Source: Propionibacteriaceae bacterium (GTDB taxonomy: Bacteria; Actinomycetota; Actinomycetes; Propionibacteriales; Propionibacteriaceae). Taken from it: a DNA stretch of 7,097 nucleotides. Shown piece by piece: positions 5,705-7,097 of this stretch (its first letter is position 1; each line of letters starts with the position of its first letter). A program made the position numbers and the translations under genes. The stretch lies in NCBI GenBank assembly GCA_021323255.1, contig JAJTCL010000138.1, forward strand, positions 1 through 7,097. The letters run 5' to 3'. The notes under the pieces are model-generated. The model did not search any database. It saw only the letters and a program-made list of their open reading frames with translations, and was not told where the DNA came from.

Positions 5705-6823
5705 TTACTTACCCCAGCAAAGCTTCTCGCCTTCGGCGACACTGATGCTCTCGACACCTTCGACCTTCTTGTCGGTCACGAGCGCCACACCAGTGTCATA
5801 GAAATCCAGACCGGGCGTAACCTCCGGTTTCTCGCCGGACCTCTTGAACTTGGCGATCGCCTCGACACCAAGCTGGGCCATCTTCACCGGGTACTGCTGC
5901 GAGGTGGCCCCAATGGTGCCGTCTTTCACGAGCTTCAGACCCGGATCGCAGCCGCCGTCAACCGACACGATGAGGGCCTTCACACCGGCAGCATTCAATG
6001 CCTCTGCCCCGCCACCGCCAGACGGTTCGTTGATGCTGTAGACCAGGTTGATGTCCTTTGACTTGGCCAGACAGGTCTCCATGGCCGTCTTGCCTCCGTC
6101 TTGGGCACCCTGGGTCGGCTCGTTGCAGACGATCTGGTAATCGCCGCCCTTGCCTCCGGTGTACTTGCCGGTCTTTGCTTCGTCGCCGTTCTTTGTCTTG
6201 TCGGCAACGTCGATGCCCATACCCGTCAGGAAGCCCTGGTCACGGTTGTAGTCCACAGTCGCGACCTTGTCATTGAACAGGTCGAGCATGGCGATGACCG
6301 CCTTCTGGCCGTTCATCTGGTCGGCGGCCCATTTGCCGATCAGCTCGCCAGCCTTGAAGTTGTCAGTGGCGAAGGTGATGTCCACCACGTCCGGAGGGTT
6401 CGGCGGCGTATCGAGCGCGATCACGTACAGGCCGTTGTCCCGAGCCGTTTGGATTGCCGGATTCACTCCGTCGGTCGCCGGGGTGATCAGAATCCCGGCG
6501 TCCCCGCGAGCCTGCGCCGCCTCGATGGCCTGAATTTGCGTGGCCTCGTCGCCATCCTCTTTGCCCGCGGCAGTAGTAATGGAGACGTTGTTCGCCTTGC
6601 CGGCCTCCTCCGCACCTTTCTGCATCGAGATGAAGAACGGGTTGGTGCTCGTCTTGGTGATCAACGTGACGGCGATCTCCTCATCGGCAGCGACGCTGCC
6701 TTCCGAACCAGCGCCACCGGTGTCCCCACCACCACAAGCGGCAAAGGCCAGTGAGGCTGCCGCAGTCAACGCCAGGCCCGCAGCGAGGCGTGAGCCTCTG
6801 CGTTTCGGCGGTAAATACTTCAT
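5705..6823 (-). CDS. Sugar ABC importer, lipoprotein substrate-binding subunit (FrcB-like, Peripla_BP_4 type)
   Basis: This captures the sugar outside the membrane and delivers it to the permease. Numbered from the ATG at 6823 (372 aa), it has a twin-lysine/arginine start, a hydrophobic stretch (13-29) and a lipobox-like SLAFAAC with Cys30 as the lipidated residue, then a Gly/Ser-rich linker (31-45). The type I periplasmic-binding fold follows. TNPFF (60-64) is the usual first ligand-contact region, ALDTP (136-140) and YSINEP (262-267) line the cleft, and VDGG is at 288-291. Mature-domain cysteines 233, 251, 292 and 369 could form two disulfides. The motif set SVDGGCDPGLKLV / GATSQQYP / TPGLDFYDTGVAL resembles FrcB-like proteins as I remember them, so fructose or a related monosaccharide is likely but unproven. 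An ATG at 6877 would add 18 non-signal residues inside the promoter/operator. 6823 is preferred, with AGAGGA six bases upstream. Confidence 0.93.
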   Translation of the reverse strand: MKYLPPKRRGSRLAAGLALTAAASLAFAACGGGDTGGAGSEGSVAADEEIAVTLITKTSTNPFFISMQKGAEEAGKANNVSITTAAGKEDGDEATQIQAIEAAQARGDAGILITPATDGVNPAIQTARDNGLYVIALDTPPNPPDVVDITFATDNFKAGELIGKWAADQMNGQKAVIAMLDLFNDKVATVDYNRDQGFLTGMGIDVADKTKNGDEAKTGKYTGGKGGDYQIVCNEPTQGAQDGGKTAMETCLAKSKDINLVYSINEPSGGGGAEALNAAGVKALIVSVDGGCDPGLKLVKDGTIGATSQQYPVKMAQLGVEAIAKFKRSGEKPEVTPGLDFYDTGVALVTDKKVEGVESISVAEGEKLCWGK

Positions 6824-6856
6824 AGATGATCCTCTCAGTATCCGCACCGCCGATGG

Positions 6857-6870
6857 TGACAACGGTGTCA
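6857..6870. promoter_or_regulatory. LacI-family operator (cre-like) over the importer transcription start
   Basis: TGACAACGGTGTCA is an inverted repeat with arms TGACA and TGTCA and central CG, broken only by one A-G position. It fits the classical TGWNANCGNTNWCA pattern of cre sites and the general LacI/PurR operator form, in which the central CpG is contacted by the hinge helices. It begins six bases after the -10 box of the importer promoter, on the predicted start site, where a bound repressor would block initiation. The neighbouring LacI gene is the likely partner. Confidence 0.72.
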
Positions 6871-6876
6871 ACTTCA

Positions 6877-6906
6877 TTCTTAAGTGGTTCTCAGCTTTCT
6901 TGTCAA
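6877..6906 (-). promoter_or_regulatory. Promoter of the sugar importer operon
   Basis: On the minus strand a perfect TTGACA (-35, 6901-6906) is followed after 18 bp by TAAGAA (-10, 6877-6882). Transcription should begin near 6870-6871, leaving a leader of about 47 nt before the ATG at 6823. Among the regions examined this is the closest match to a housekeeping consensus, as expected for a strong promoter held by a repressor. Confidence 0.65.
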
Positions 6907-6940
6907 CCCCAGGAGATTAACGAATTCATATCTGGGTACG

Positions 6941-6954
6941 CTTCTCCGCAGAAG
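6941..6954 (+). repeat. Inverted repeat overlapping the LacI gene ribosome-binding site
   Basis: CTTCT-CCGC-AGAAG has perfect 5-bp arms around a 4-nt centre containing CG. It ends at the start of the Shine-Dalgarno sequence AGAAGGGAG (6950-6958) of the LacI gene. In RNA it would be a short hairpin touching the ribosome-binding site. In DNA it has the 5-4-5 geometry of the operator at 6857-6870 but different half-sites. Its role is unknown and it may be chance. Confidence 0.35.
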
Positions 6955-6964
6955 GGAGACATCG

Positions 6965-7097
6965 ATGTCAACGCCAACTACCGGATCGGCTTCTCGGGTG
7001 AGGGCGACCATCCGTGACGTTGCGGCGTTGGCAGGCGTGGGAACCAAGACCGTGTCGCGCGTTATTAATGACGAGGCCAACGTATCGCCCCAGACCC
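6965..7097 (+). CDS. LacI-family transcriptional regulator (N-terminal part, cut by window end)
   Basis: The first 44 codons are visible. They encode MSTPTTGSASRVRATIRD, followed by the typical LacI helix-turn-helix. The region T15-D36 (TIRDVAALAGVGTKTVSRVIND) contains the recognition-helix signature TKTVSRVIN. The sugar-binding and dimerisation domains lie beyond the window. The ATG at 6965 is preceded by AGAAGGGAG with six bases between GGGAG and the start. It is transcribed away from the importer operon across a 141-bp shared regulatory region, the usual arrangement for a local sugar-responsive repressor. It probably binds the cre-like site at 6857-6870 and releases it when the transported sugar or its phosphate is present. 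No clear -10/-35 pair is seen for it; TACGCT (6937-6942) is a possible -10. Confidence 0.92.
   Translation, partial: MSTPTTGSASRVRATIRDVAALAGVGTKTVSRVINDEANVSPQT

Noticed and set aside
6101..6754. A 217-codon plus-strand frame opposite the binding-protein gene.
   Set aside because: It is antisense to a complete lipoprotein gene with family motifs along its length; no start signal or known domain.
6915..6942. A LacI-gene promoter built from the TTGTCA at 6900-6905 or from bases near 6917 with TACGCT at 6937.
   Set aside because: TTGTCA has no TANNNT box at 16-19 bp, and TACGCT has only a poor -35 at a 14-bp spacing, so no reliable promoter call can be made.

Overview
The window looks like chromosomal DNA from a high-GC Gram-positive bacterium (Actinomycetota). 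The base composition is GC-rich, GTG starts are common, and one promoter looks leaderless. There is a MoeZ-type E1-rhodanese fusion, a stand-alone LigD-type polymerase domain, and a TetR regulator that from memory resembles mycobacterial Rv3208, which lies close to moeZ in mycobacteria. The genus cannot be fixed from the sequence. I see no mobile element, CRISPR array, tRNA or rRNA.

Layout. (1) Positions 1-500: a cold-shock protein gene (+) behind a leader of roughly 125 nt, closed by a strong intrinsic terminator. (2) 547-1793: moeZ (-), convergent with the cold-shock gene. (3) 1900-2862: a solitary LigD-like primase/polymerase gene (+), divergent from moeZ. A hairpin terminator begins at its stop codon. 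(4) 2899-3607: a TetR-family regulator (+) with an apparently leaderless promoter whose spacer contains a 16-bp palindrome, a good candidate for its own operator. (5) 3613-3653: a bulged hairpin shared by two converging units. (6) 3674-6823: a three-gene sugar ABC importer operon on the minus strand, transcribed in the order lipoprotein binding protein, permease, ATPase. (7) 6965 to the window end: the start of a divergent LacI-family regulator gene (+), cut by the window edge.

The importer and the LacI regulator form a classic carbohydrate-uptake locus. The binding protein captures a sugar outside the membrane, the permease carries it across, and the single-domain ATPase powers transport. 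The closest type I recognise is the fructose/ribose-like CUT2 group (FrcBCA-like). The divergent region holds a consensus-like minus-strand promoter (TTGACA, 18 bp, TAAGAA). A 14-bp operator, TGACAACGGTGTCA, sits on the predicted transcription start and matches the cre/LacI-family pattern with a central CG. The LacI protein is therefore the obvious candidate repressor. The 145-nt gap between binding-protein and permease genes can form strong GC-rich secondary structure, which may set a higher level of the binding protein. Permease and ATPase genes overlap by ATGA, indicating translational coupling.

I do not see a clearly new biological system. The most useful observations are the two candidate operators, the structured intra-operon gap, the start-site corrections (moeZ at 1793, ATPase at 4525, binding protein at 6823), and a His-to-Gln change in the polymerase's SGxKGxH-like motif.
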